Below the pieces are notes generated by a model. The model ran no database searches and was not told the DNA's origin. It saw only the letters and a program-made list of their open reading frames with translations. A stretch of DNA of 64,000 nucleotides from assembly GCF_014493765.1 (NCBI RefSeq), contig NZ_JACTVJ010000021.1, positions 1-64,000 of the forward strand, read 5' to 3'. This document shows positions 8,643 through 15,882 of the stretch, in pieces. Position 1 is the first letter of the stretch, and the number at the start of each line of letters is the position of its first letter. The position numbers and the translations under genes are program-made. The DNA comes from Streptomyces polyasparticus (GTDB lineage: Bacteria > Actinomycetota > Actinomycetes > Streptomycetales > Streptomycetaceae).

Positions 8643-8793
8643 CGCACATCGGCGCGCCTTGCGATGCGGACGGAGGAGTCCTGCGGGGATGTTCGAGCAC
8701 ATCAGCGCCGCCTCCCGGCCGTGACGCCCGCGACCGCATGACGCTGATCGCGAGTCAGCGTGTTGGCGCGATGGGCGACGGATGAACCAGCGA

Positions 8794-8821
8794 GGGGCGG
8801 CACGGCCGGCCGTGCCGCCCC
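8794..8821. terminator. Perfect 28-base palindrome, probable terminator
   Basis: GGGGCGGCACGGCC is followed directly by its exact complement, then CGCTTCTTCA. It can form a very stable hairpin 150 bases past the Gfo/Idh/MocA stop codon and probably ends that transcript. Confidence 0.65.
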
Positions 8822-9047
8822 GCTTCTTCACCCAGGAGCTGGGTTGAACCAGCCCCTCAGCGACTGCGCGGACGTCTGACGGCCGGCCGCGGGACCCATG
8901 ACAGGACTACGAGGAGTTCGAGGAGCTGCTCGACGCGGCCGGGATCGACGAGCGCCGCCTGTATGACGGGACATGCCTACGAACATGGAGGAGACCTGAG
9001 CCGAGACCGCGGACGCGCGGGATCCGCCGCGTCCGCTGATGAGAAAG

Positions 9048-9074
9048 CCCCGGTCAGACGCTGTCTGACCGGGG
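9048..9074 (-). terminator. Intrinsic terminator of the alpha/beta hydrolase gene
   Basis: CCCCGGTCAGAC and its exact complement flank a three-base loop (12-bp stem). On the minus strand the stem is followed by CTTTCTC, so it best serves the minus-strand hydrolase gene ending at 9211. Confidence 0.7.
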
Positions 9075-9210
9075 TCCAGATGAGCCGACTCCGAGATGCG
9101 AACCCGACGGGCGATCCGCGGGGGTGCCACCGCTCCGCTCACGCGTGACGAGCACATGGCCCGGCAGGAGTCCAGCGCGGTCGTGCGGGTTGCGTCGGCA
9201 ACCGCGTACC

Positions 9211-10050
9211 TCAGGTGGTGAAGAAGTCGGTGAGCGCGCGGGCGATCGGACCGGGGGCGTTCTCGGTGGGGATGTGTCCCGCGTCTGGGATGCGAATGAG
9301 CGTGGTGTGCGGGATCTCCGAGGCGAACCGCTCGGCGTACTCCACCTTCTGGGAGATGTCGTCCTCGCCCCAGATCAGCAACTTGGGCGTCGTGGACCGC
9401 TTCAGCGCGGGAACGAGATCGAGGGTGTAGCGGCTGTCCGCCGCACCCGCCAGGGCCATCCAGGAGCGGCGAACCCGCTCATCGGTCCACGGATCCACGT
9501 AGTCCGCGATCAGCTGCTCGGTGGCGGCGCCGGCCAATGCCCCGGTCACGGCCTGCCGTCGGGCGGCGAGAAGCTCATCGGCGGTGGTCGCCTCGATGAC
9601 CTCCGGGGCCCGGAATCGGGCCACGCCAGGCACAGGCCAGGAGTCGTAGGTGACCGAGTTGACCAGGGCCAGCCGGGATACCTCAAGCCGTTCGTGGGCG
9701 AGGAGATGCTGGGCCACGGCGCCGCCGATGTCATGCCCTGCCACGGCGATCGGTCCGGAGAGCTTCAGCTCGGACGCGAAGCGGACCACCCAGTCCGCCA
9801 GGGCCGGAACCGTGGCAGTTTCCAGGGTCAGTTCACCTCCCGAGCGACCCAGTCCGCGGAGATCGACCGCGATGGGCCGCAGCCCCGCCTCGGCGAGGCG
9901 GCCAAGGACCGGGAGCCAGACCCGGCTCCAGTACGTTCCGTGCAGCAGCAACACGACCGGGCCGTCCTGCTCCACGGTCAGGTAGCTGGCCGTGTCGCCG
10001 TCGACCTGAACTGCGGTCCTCAGCACTGTCGTTTCGGTGGTTTCGCTCAT
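9211..10050 (-). CDS. Alpha/beta hydrolase with Asp nucleophile (epoxide hydrolase/dehalogenase-like)
   Basis: This protein of 279 residues has the alpha/beta-hydrolase signature: oxyanion motif LLLHGTYW, nucleophile elbow GHDIGG with Asp rather than Ser, acid loop IWGEDD, and the terminal AGHIPTENAP histidine. An Asp nucleophile is the mark of epoxide hydrolases and haloalkane or fluoroacetate dehalogenases, which work through an ester intermediate, so a hydrolase for epoxides or C-halogen bonds is likelier than an esterase. The ATG at 10050 is chosen over the longer frame because it begins right before the conserved domain and leaves room for a divergent promoter. It is divergent from a GlxA-type regulator. 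Confidence 0.88.
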   Translation of the reverse strand: MSETTETTVLRTAVQVDGDTASYLTVEQDGPVVLLLHGTYWSRVWLPVLGRLAEAGLRPIAVDLRGLGRSGGELTLETATVPALADWVVRFASELKLSGPIAVAGHDIGGAVAQHLLAHERLEVSRLALVNSVTYDSWPVPGVARFRAPEVIEATTADELLAARRQAVTGALAGAATEQLIADYVDPWTDERVRRSWMALAGAADSRYTLDLVPALKRSTTPKLLIWGEDDISQKVEYAERFASEIPHTTLIRIPDAGHIPTENAPGPIARALTDFFTT

Positions 10051-10120
10051 GGGATCACTGTGACGGGGCCTGCCCGCCTGGCCGAGAGTCTGGAAAGACA
10101 CCCATAGGTATATTCCTGCC
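10051..10120. promoter_or_regulatory. Divergent promoter, hydrolase / GlxA regulator
   Basis: These 70 bases separate two divergent starts and must hold both promoters. ATAGGTATATTCC near 10104-10116 is a plausible -10 area for the regulator gene. Confidence 0.4.
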
Positions 10121-11074
10121 ATGGACCTGCATCGGGTGGTGGCCCTGCTGAATGAGCCCCAGTCGCCGTTCGAACTCGCCAGTGCCGCCGAGGTCTTCGG
10201 CACCGTCCTGCCGGATGTGCCGGCCCGGTACAGCTTCCGGATCTGCGCCGGGCTCCCCGGGCCCCTGCGGACCACCGCCGGTTACGCGATGCTCGTCGAC
10301 GCAGGACTGGAAACGCTCCGGGAGGCGGACACCGTGGTCGTCCCCGGGTGGCAGCCACCCGGGGCACCCGTTCCGCCGGTGGTCACCGAAGCCCTGCGGG
10401 CCGCCCATCGGCGTGGAGCTCGGATCGTCGCCATCTGCACGGGGGCGATCGTCCTCGCTCAGGCCGGACTGCTCGACGGCCGCCGCGCCACCACCCACTG
10501 GCGCCATGCCGCCCGGCTCGCCGCCGGCTTCCCCGACGTGCAGGTGGACCAGGACGTGCTCTTCGTGGACCACGGCGACGTGGCGACCAGCGCCGGAACC
10601 GGCGCCGGCATCGACCTGTGCCTGCACCTCGTACGCTCCGACCACGGCGCGGCATACGCCGCCCAGGTCGCCCGGAACATGGTCCTGCCGCCACACCGGG
10701 AGGGCAGCCAACTCCAGTACGCCGCACAGCCCGCACCGGCCAGGGCGGACGAGTCCTTGGCGCCGCTCCTTGAGTGGGCCACCTCCCGCCTCGACACCCG
10801 ACTGACCCTCGATCGCCTCGCCGAACAAGCCGGGCTGTCCAGCCGGACACTCGCCCGGCGGTTCGCCGAACAACTTGGCACCAGCCCCGGACAGTGGTTG
10901 CTCGCCCAGCGGCTCGACTCGGCGCGAGTACTGCTGGAACAGACCGACCTACCGGTCGAAGCCATTGCTACGCGGGTCGGACTCGCTTCGGCGGTCAACC
11001 TGCGACGCCACTTCCGGGCGCATCTCGGCACCACGCCCGGCGCCTACCGACGGACCTTCGGCGAAACCCGCTGA
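10121..11074 (+). CDS. GlxA family transcriptional regulator (DJ-1/PfpI domain plus AraC HTH)
   Basis: This protein of 317 residues has an N-terminal DJ-1/PfpI-like domain (VVPGWQPPG, IVAICTGAIVLAQAGLLDG with the nucleophile-elbow Cys near 109, then ATTHWRH) and a C-terminal AraC helix-turn-helix pair (LAEQAGLSSRTLARRFAEQLGTSPGQWL and IATRVGLASAVNLRRHFRAHLGTTPGAYR). GlxA-type proteins sense small ligands through the DJ-1 domain and usually activate neighbouring genes. The divergent alpha/beta hydrolase is the obvious target. Confidence 0.92.
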   Translation: MDLHRVVALLNEPQSPFELASAAEVFGTVLPDVPARYSFRICAGLPGPLRTTAGYAMLVDAGLETLREADTVVVPGWQPPGAPVPPVVTEALRAAHRRGARIVAICTGAIVLAQAGLLDGRRATTHWRHAARLAAGFPDVQVDQDVLFVDHGDVATSAGTGAGIDLCLHLVRSDHGAAYAAQVARNMVLPPHREGSQLQYAAQPAPARADESLAPLLEWATSRLDTRLTLDRLAEQAGLSSRTLARRFAEQLGTSPGQWLLAQRLDSARVLLEQTDLPVEAIATRVGLASAVNLRRHFRAHLGTTPGAYRRTFGETR

Positions 11075-11215
11075 ACAGGCAAGCTGCCATGTAGCCACCT
11101 TCGCAAGGCTGTGTGTGCCGAAGGCGGCGAAGTCGAAGGACACTTGAGGGTCATCGGCCAGATGGGCTTCGCCCTGATATGTGGACATTTGCGGACTGTG
11201 CAGCCAAGTTCGGGC
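11075..11215. other. Intergenic, no feature seen
   Basis: This is the gap between the GlxA gene and the transposase remnant. No gene or strong structure was recognised. Confidence 0.5.
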
Positions 11216-11338
11216 TACTTCAGCTCCTCGCGCTCGGCCGGCGTCATCGCCTCACCACCCGCACCCACGGCAGGCCCCCTGGCGGCCCGGACCCACTGGC
11301 GCAGTGACGCGGTGTCGACCCCGAGCTCCCGGGCCACC
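11216..11338 (-). pseudogene. IS3-family transposase OrfA remnant
   Basis: The minus strand reads VARELGVDTASLRQWVRAA, then MTPAEREELK and a stop. This is the helix-turn-helix and following linker of an IS3/IS911 OrfA, where the AREL-GV-xxLRxWV pattern is characteristic. Only about 40 codons remain, there is an in-frame stop just upstream, and no OrfB or terminal repeats are visible. It lies next to the tRNA attachment scar, a common place for insertion sequences to accumulate and decay. Confidence 0.65.
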
Positions 11339-11377
11339 GCTCTGCGTCATGGTTCCCCGCCGTCTCCCTGGACGGCG

Positions 11378-11412
11378 GAAGCCCCCTCCAAGTTGATCTT
11401 GAAGGGGGCTTC
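11378..11412 (-). terminator. Terminator downstream of tRNA-Thr remnant
   Basis: GAAGCCCCCTCCAAG pairs with CTTGAAGGGGGCTTC (one mismatch, five-base loop). It sits where the terminator of a minus-strand tRNA gene is expected, 30 bases after the tRNA 3' end. Confidence 0.7.
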
Positions 11413-11441
11413 TCATTGCCATTTCCCCTGTTCAGGGGTAG

Positions 11442-11484
11442 AGCCGCCTTCGGGATTCGAACCCGAGACCTACGCATTACGAGC
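11442..11484 (-). other. 3' half of tRNA-Thr(CGT): attachment-site scar of an integrated element
   Basis: The minus strand carries the anticodon loop CTCGTAA (anticodon CGT, threonine), the 3' anticodon stem TGCGT, a full T arm (TCGGG-TTCGAAT-CCCGA) and the 3' acceptor strand AGGCGGC. No CCA is encoded, as in most Streptomyces tRNAs. The 5' half is missing: bases beyond the anticodon loop do not pair with TGCGT. Integration into a tRNA 3' end leaves exactly such a fragment at one junction, with chromosome on the side of the tRNA 3' end (left) and the element on the other (right). Confidence 0.8.
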
Positions 11485-11591
11485 ATGAAAACGATCTTAA
11501 CGGACCTGCGGGGATGACCTGGAGTGATGGAGACTCGGGCCTCGCTTGAACCGTCTGACCTGCAGGTTCGTCGCCCGGTTGGTCTCTATCA

Positions 11592-11671
11592 GTCCCGCTC
11601 GGTCCCGGCCCCTCTCGTCCCGTACGTCCCCTGAGCGTCCCCGTCGGGACCGGCTGTCCCCGGAGTGTCCC
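11592..11671. repeat. Cluster of GTCCC repeats beside the attachment site
   Basis: GTCCC occurs seven times in direct orientation (11592, 11602, 11617, 11626, 11637, 11656, 11667) and once inverted (11646) within 80 bases, 110 bases inside the element from the tRNA fragment. Such short iterated motifs next to an att core resemble arm sites for a tyrosine integrase or its directionality factor, although no integrase gene is adjacent. Confidence 0.45.
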
Positions 11672-11742
11672 CGCTTGGGCGGACGCCGACCGAGATACGC
11701 GACGCCGTAGAGGTTGAGCGGAGGAGTTATGCAGGTCGTGCC

Positions 11743-12543
11743 CTACGAGTCCGTTCGGGGGAGCTTCGCACTGCCACTCGGGAGGATCACGCTCCTGTGT
11801 CCCCTGTCGGAGGCTGCGCACCAGTCTGCCGTAACCAGGCTTTGCGGGTGGCGGATATCCCCAAGCCAGAGGCTTCGATACGCCTTGCGGAGCCGAGGGA
11901 GATCGCCGGCGTCGGCGAGTCCGAGGGCGTCGGCAACGAGCGTTCGGAGGTCGCGGTCGGGGAGCTGTGCACAGGACCACGACAGAACGAGTTCGTGGCG
12001 AGGGCGGTAAGCGACGAGGGAGCTGGAGAGCTTGGCCGTGACGCGGAGGCCGAGGGCCAAGTGGTGTCTGTTTCGGGCGAATTCCGCACGATGCAGATCA
12101 AGCCAACTTTGGGTGCGCCGGGCGTACCAGTGGATCAGCGCGTTCCGCGCTCGGTTGGGGTGGGCGGCCGCGTCGCTCCGCAGGTGTAGCCACGCCTCCG
12201 TCTCGCTCGAGCGGTACTGCTCGACCAGGTCGTCCTGGGCGTGGACGTCGGTTAGCCGGAGACGGTGCGGGACACCGTGGACCTGGAACTCCTCACCGTC
12301 GTCGAACTGTTTGGCGGGCCGGTCGAGGCGGCGGCCCTGGCGGCGGTGAAGCTGCCGATAGATCCATTCGCGACGCCGTCGAACGAGGGCAGCGGCCTCG
12401 GTGTTGCTGGTGCCGTGCGGGGCGCGGACGAGGACTCGGCCGTCGGCGGTGATGGATAGATCCTTCGTGCGGCGGGGGCTGGTGCGGAGGGTGACGGGGA
12501 GCTTGCCGACGAGGAAGGTGCGTTCGTTCTGGGCTGTGGTCAT
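11743..12543 (-). CDS. YgjP/WLM-like metallopeptidase-fold protein lacking HExxH
   Basis: This protein of 266 residues follows the YgjP-like (M48-type) pattern: VTLRTSPRRTKDLSITADGRVLVRAPHGT, an RRREWIYRQL helix, GEEFQVHGVPHRLRL, and a late segment DLRTLVADALGLADAGD. In active members this last position reads as a VVHELxH zinc site. Here VADALGLAD replaces it, so both metal-binding histidines and the glutamate are gone. It may have a structural or binding role, or be a decayed enzyme. It is the last gene of the leftward early operon, next to the attachment scar. ATG 12543 is chosen; an in-frame GTG 18 bases upstream is possible. Confidence 0.6.
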   Translation of the reverse strand: MTTAQNERTFLVGKLPVTLRTSPRRTKDLSITADGRVLVRAPHGTSNTEAAALVRRRREWIYRQLHRRQGRRLDRPAKQFDDGEEFQVHGVPHRLRLTDVHAQDDLVEQYRSSETEAWLHLRSDAAAHPNRARNALIHWYARRTQSWLDLHRAEFARNRHHLALGLRVTAKLSSSLVAYRPRHELVLSWSCAQLPDRDLRTLVADALGLADAGDLPRLRKAYRSLWLGDIRHPQSLVTADWCAASDRGHRSVILPSGSAKLPRTDS

Positions 12544-12632
12544 GGGGTTGTCATCTGCCACGGCAGTGTTCTGCTTTCCCTGTGTGTTGTGCGCGGGACG
12601 AGTACGGGCCCGCGCACAATCGGCCTGCGGGG

Positions 12633-13277
12633 CTAGCTTGCGTCGGTGGTCGGCGTGTCCTTGGGCTTCGTGGTGGTGGCGCCTCGTTCCGCTCTGGGCG
12701 TCTTGCTGCGACGGGACTCTGCAGAGGAGGTCGCTCGGCTTGTTGCGGGGTCTGTCTTCTTGCGCCCCGCGCGGGCGGTCGGCGTTGCCTTGGCGGTGGG
12801 CTTGGCGGCCTTCGGGTCGTTGCTCGATGCCGACTTCGCCGCGGGGCGCACGCGCTTCTTCGGGAAGGCGCGCAGAACCGGGCGCTTTCCGCCGTACGCC
12901 GGCAGAAGGCGCGTGCGGATGTTCCTCGCGGTGGTGGCGGCGGGCGAGTTGTGGGTGAAGGCCACGCCGACGCTGTAGCGGCTGCCGTCTGTGAGGTGCG
13001 CGCCGTTCTCCGCCATGACCTTGGCGTCCGCCTCGGTCTTGTACTCGCGGGGTGGGACGCCCGTGGCCCAGGTCTGGACCGCTTGGCCTCGCCACAGGTA
13101 CCGGATCCCGACGCGATGGCCGCTCAGGTGCGTGAGGAAGGCGACCGGACCAGAGGTGTTCTCGGTGTCGACGATCCACCCTTCGCCAAGCTTCTCGACA
13201 GTCTCTGCGGCGAACACAGAGAAGGCAGAGAGCTCGACCGTCTTGCCGTCCTTCTTCGCTCGGTCTCGAGTGGGCAT
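12633..13277 (-). CDS. Hypothetical phage protein with Lys/Ala/Pro/Thr-rich tail
   Basis: I do not recognise a family. Of 214 residues, roughly the first 130 look folded (VELSAFSVFAAETVEKLGEGW, FLTHLSGHRVGIRYLWRGQAVQTW), and the rest is a basic, low-complexity tail rich in KPTAKATP and RRSK-type repeats, reminiscent of histone-like nucleic-acid-binding tails. The ATG at 13277 is preferred over 13331 because the latter would run into the upstream gene. It lies between the methyltransferase-like and YgjP-like genes of the early operon. Confidence 0.6.
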   Translation of the reverse strand: MPTRDRAKKDGKTVELSAFSVFAAETVEKLGEGWIVDTENTSGPVAFLTHLSGHRVGIRYLWRGQAVQTWATGVPPREYKTEADAKVMAENGAHLTDGSRYSVGVAFTHNSPAATTARNIRTRLLPAYGGKRPVLRAFPKKRVRPAAKSASSNDPKAAKPTAKATPTARAGRKKTDPATSRATSSAESRRSKTPRAERGATTTKPKDTPTTDAS

Positions 13278-13327
13278 TGAGTTCCTGCCTCCTGTGTCGG
13301 GAGTCATGAGGGGCCGGCTTTTGCTGT

Positions 13328-14323
13328 TCACGCTGGTGCCCCTTCAAGGAGCCGGTCGAAGGCGTCGAGCATCCGGCGGGCCTTGTGCTCGAACTGGGCC
13401 TGTTCCACCACCGAGTTGCGGTGGTGGATGACGGCGGCGCGATGCGTGAGGGCCTTCGCGAGACCGCCGTCTGGCGAGGCGAGCGAGTTGCCGCACCAGA
13501 TGGCGACCTTCGGGCCGAGGTCCCAGACGATCGCGTTGACCGCGGCGCATGCGGTGGACAGGCGATCAATGTCGTTGCCGAACCAGCGGACGTCATGCGG
13601 GTTGAGGCCGCGGTCGCGCAGGGTCTGGGCGGCGGAGCGGAACATGCCGCCGCTGCCGAGGGCCGGCTCTCGGATGGTCATCCCCGGTACGTGTGTGTCG
13701 CTGTCGATCAGGACCCGGGCCATCAAGTCCGAGGCGCTGGGCGGCGTGTGGTACTCGCCGCGGTGCTTCTTGTCGCTCTTGTGTCGGAGGCCGGTGAGTA
13801 GCGGGCTGAGGACATCGGCCTGGGACCGGTGGTACGGATCGTCGTGCGCCGTGAGGTCGAGCAGGCCGGTGTGGATCGAGGTGTGCACCACGGCCTGGAC
13901 TGCGCGCAGCTGGTATTCGTCAGGCTCCTCCTCGATCCAGTCGTGGAGTGGGCGGGCGGCTTCGACGAGGTCCGGGCGTGAGAGCCATTGGACTGCCCAG
14001 ACTTCCTTGAAGAACTGCGGGAGCTGGGCGGGCTCGAGAGTGAGTAGCCAGTCCGCGATGAGAGGTTCGCGTAAGAGGGTGAGTGTGGCGACGGTCCCGA
14101 GCGGAATGCCCATGCGGCCGCCGCCGTGGTGGCTGAACCATCCAGAGGTCACGTTCTCGGCGATGCTGTGGGCGAGCGCGTCGGGGCTTCCCAGGAAGGC
14201 GCGTTGCCGCCTGCGGGTGACGACGGGCTTGGGGCTGGCTGCCGCGGTTTCTCTCGCCTCTGCGCGCTTCTCCAGCTTCTGCTTGACCTCGCCGAAGAGG
14301 TCGTACTGGACCACGACGATCAC
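13328..14323 (-). CDS. N6-adenine methyltransferase-like protein without NPPY/F motif
   Basis: In this 331-residue protein a region around residue 195 reads GEYHTPPSASDLMARVL, then IREPALGSGGMFRSAAQTL, equivalent to the target-side helix and SAM-binding motif I (DPAxGSGGxL) of HsdM-type N6-adenine methylases. FGNDIDRLSTACAAVNAIVWDLG matches motif II. Where catalytic motif IV (NPPF/Y) should follow, the sequence is CGNSLASPDGGLAKALTHRAAVIHHRNSV with no NPP. It can probably bind SAM or DNA but should not methylate adenine by the normal route. It belongs to the prophage early operon; a role in masking or regulation is inference. Confidence 0.7.
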   Translation of the reverse strand: MIVVVQYDLFGEVKQKLEKRAEARETAAASPKPVVTRRRQRAFLGSPDALAHSIAENVTSGWFSHHGGGRMGIPLGTVATLTLLREPLIADWLLTLEPAQLPQFFKEVWAVQWLSRPDLVEAARPLHDWIEEEPDEYQLRAVQAVVHTSIHTGLLDLTAHDDPYHRSQADVLSPLLTGLRHKSDKKHRGEYHTPPSASDLMARVLIDSDTHVPGMTIREPALGSGGMFRSAAQTLRDRGLNPHDVRWFGNDIDRLSTACAAVNAIVWDLGPKVAIWCGNSLASPDGGLAKALTHRAAVIHHRNSVVEQAQFEHKARRMLDAFDRLLEGAPA

Positions 14324-14327
14324 CGGC

Positions 14328-14435
14328 CCTCAGTCGTGGGCGCAGGCGATGCGGCGAGCGCGGTGGGAGAGGAACCACTCTCGAGGGTGGTCGTCGCACA
14401 AGGCCGGCAGTCAGGATCTCGGTCGAAGGTGGGCA
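14328..14435 (-). CDS. Possible small Cys-rich protein, apparently frameshifted
   Basis: An ATG at 14435 opens MPTFDRDPDCRPC, after which the frame becomes low-complexity. In another frame the sequence continues as LCDDHPREWFLSHRARRIACAHD and stops next to the downstream gene start. Joined by one frameshift, the two halves would make a 35-40 residue protein with paired cysteines, typical of phage zinc-ribbon mini-proteins. It could be a real frameshift, an assembly error, or chance. Confidence 0.3.
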
Positions 14436-14521
14436 TGAGTCTCTTTCCGCTTCGTGGCATGGGTGGGAGCCCGGGGCCGGCCGCTCGCGTCAGCGCGGCC
14501 CCGGGAGTTGCAGGAGGTTGG

Positions 14522-14917
14522 TCAGGAGTGCTCGGCGTGCCAGCCCTTGACGTACGAGCCGACTTCCTCGGCCAGCGGCTCAAGGTCCAGGTCGCCGGAC
14601 GGCTCGCCCTCGGGCGTCGTGGAGTCGTAGATGACCTTCGCCGTGCCGTACGTGTTGTCGATGTGCACCGCGGACCAACCGCCGAGTTCAGACCGGTCGT
14701 CGTGCCAGGGCAGTGAGTACCGTCCGGCGATGGCGATGTACTGCTCGCCGTCCGAGGTGAGTTGGATGGTGACGGTCAGCTCGTTACCGCAGAAGTCCAC
14801 GCCGACGTCAGAGCACTCGTCTTCGAGGGCCTCGATCACGTCCGCGTAGAGCGCACGTGCCTGGTCCTCGTCGGCCTTACGTAGAAGGCTGACGGCGCTG
14901 AGGTAGGTGAGCGTCAT
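14522..14917 (-). CDS. Hypothetical phage protein
   Basis: This acidic 131-residue protein is of unknown family. Visible features are an N-terminal helix (LLRKADEDQARALYADVIEALED), then beta-rich sequence (ELTVTIQLTSDGEQYIAIAGRYSLPWHDD). The ATG at 14917 shares ATGA with the stop of the gene upstream, so the two are translationally coupled. Confidence 0.7.
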   Translation of the reverse strand: MTLTYLSAVSLLRKADEDQARALYADVIEALEDECSDVGVDFCGNELTVTIQLTSDGEQYIAIAGRYSLPWHDDRSELGGWSAVHIDNTYGTAKVIYDSTTPEGEPSGDLDLEPLAEEVGSYVKGWHAEHS

Positions 14918-15330
14918 ACGTCGCTCACCTCGCCGGAGGCGGGCTTGGACGGGATGTGGCGTTCGCAGACAAGGGAGATCGGCTCGCCGTCGCGAGGGAG
15001 ATCGATGTCGAGGGTCTCTGTGGCGCTGCAGATCAGGCACTTCATGGTGACGGTGCGGACCATGCGGTGGATCCGAACGGTCGACTGCCGGGGAAGGTGA
15101 AGCCGAGGCCCGGCGCCGGGGAGCGCGACAGCCACGAGGTCAACGCCCGCGGCGACTTCGAGGTCCTCGATCCACCGGACGACGAGCGGAGTTTCCGGTG
15201 CCGAGTGGAGGCTGAAGACGTCACCGGGCCTTAAGGCGCCGGCTTGTACGGGCCGGTCGAAGGTAACGGTGACCAGACCGAATCCACGGGCCCAAGGGGA
15301 GGCGCCATCGTTTGGACGGGGCTCAGTCAT
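14914..15330 (-). CDS. Hypothetical phage protein with C-terminal CxxC
   Basis: This protein of 138 residues is of unknown family. The first 80 residues are beta-rich (FGLVTVTFDRPVQAGALRPGDVFSLH, possibly a small barrel). The C-terminal part has MKCLICSATETLDIDL and a later VCERH, a possible zinc site. The ATG at 15330 overlaps the upstream stop by eight bases, and its own stop overlaps the next start by four, so it is coupled on both sides. Confidence 0.7.
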   Translation of the reverse strand: MTEPRPNDGASPWARGFGLVTVTFDRPVQAGALRPGDVFSLHSAPETPLVVRWIEDLEVAAGVDLVAVALPGAGPRLHLPRQSTVRIHRMVRTVTMKCLICSATETLDIDLPRDGEPISLVCERHIPSKPASGEVSDV

Positions 15331-15868
15331 CGAGCACCTCGATCGCGTTGCTGAGCGGACCGTGGTCGAGCTCCGCCGCGATGTGGGGCGGCACCCGGGG
15401 TACGCGAACGGCAAGGAGGGTGACCGGGCCCCGCCCGAAATCGGCGGTCACCGTGCTGCCCTCCTGCCCGACCTCGGTGACCCGGCCGTACGCCGGCTGA
15501 TCGGGGTGACGCACCCAAGTGCCCGGAGCGAGTGGCGGGACATGCCGGTCGCACAGACCTGGGTCGCGTACGGACAGGTGAGAAGCAGACGGGTCCCAGC
15601 AGACCGTGCCGTCGCGCCAGCGGTGTTCGCAGGCGCGGGCCACGCGCCCGTACCCGTCGCAGCGGATGAGGTACTCGCCGGGATCTGGTGCCATGGTCCG
15701 TACGACGGCGTAGGTGACGGATCCCTGCGGACCGCGCTCGTGGTGCGTGACGTACTCGATCGAGAGGCCGATGGCCTTCGGCCAGGTCCTGAGCGTGGTC
15801 GTCGCGAGGGCCTGGGCGTGCTGGGCGGGTACGACGGGAGCGGCGGTGCGCTCGATGGTTGTGGTCAT
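15323..15868 (-). CDS. Hypothetical phage protein with CEHRW and KOW-like segments
   Basis: This protein of 181 residues is of unknown function. The middle has ACEHRWRDGTVCW and GLCDRH, a possible zinc-binding arrangement. The following PGTWVRHPDQPAYGRVTEVGQEGSTVTADFGRGPVTL resembles a small SH3/KOW-type barrel. The ATG at 15868 precedes TTTIER; an upstream frame to 16240 lies wholly inside the phosphatase gene and is rejected. Confidence 0.65.
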   Translation of the reverse strand: MTTTIERTAAPVVPAQHAQALATTTLRTWPKAIGLSIEYVTHHERGPQGSVTYAVVRTMAPDPGEYLIRCDGYGRVARACEHRWRDGTVCWDPSASHLSVRDPGLCDRHVPPLAPGTWVRHPDQPAYGRVTEVGQEGSTVTADFGRGPVTLLAVRVPRVPPHIAAELDHGPLSNAIEVLDD

Positions 15869-15882
15869 GGCTGTCCGTCCCT

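Larger units (their letters stand above)
8643..9210. other. 568-base intergenic stretch with two hairpins
   Basis: No complete gene is supported here. A short plus-strand segment near 8907-9000 reads DYEEFEELLDAAGIDERR and may be a remnant of a lost gene. The two strong inverted repeats are listed separately. Confidence 0.5.

Noticed and set aside
8907-9000. Plus-strand DYEEFEELLDAAGIDERR segment
   Set aside because: No start codon, broken after about 30 codons; probable remnant but not assignable.
11743-13596. A 617-residue minus-strand frame covering the YgjP-like gene and its upstream neighbours
   Set aside because: The N-terminal 350 residues are a shadow of the two upstream genes in another frame; only the part from 12543 reads as a folded protein.
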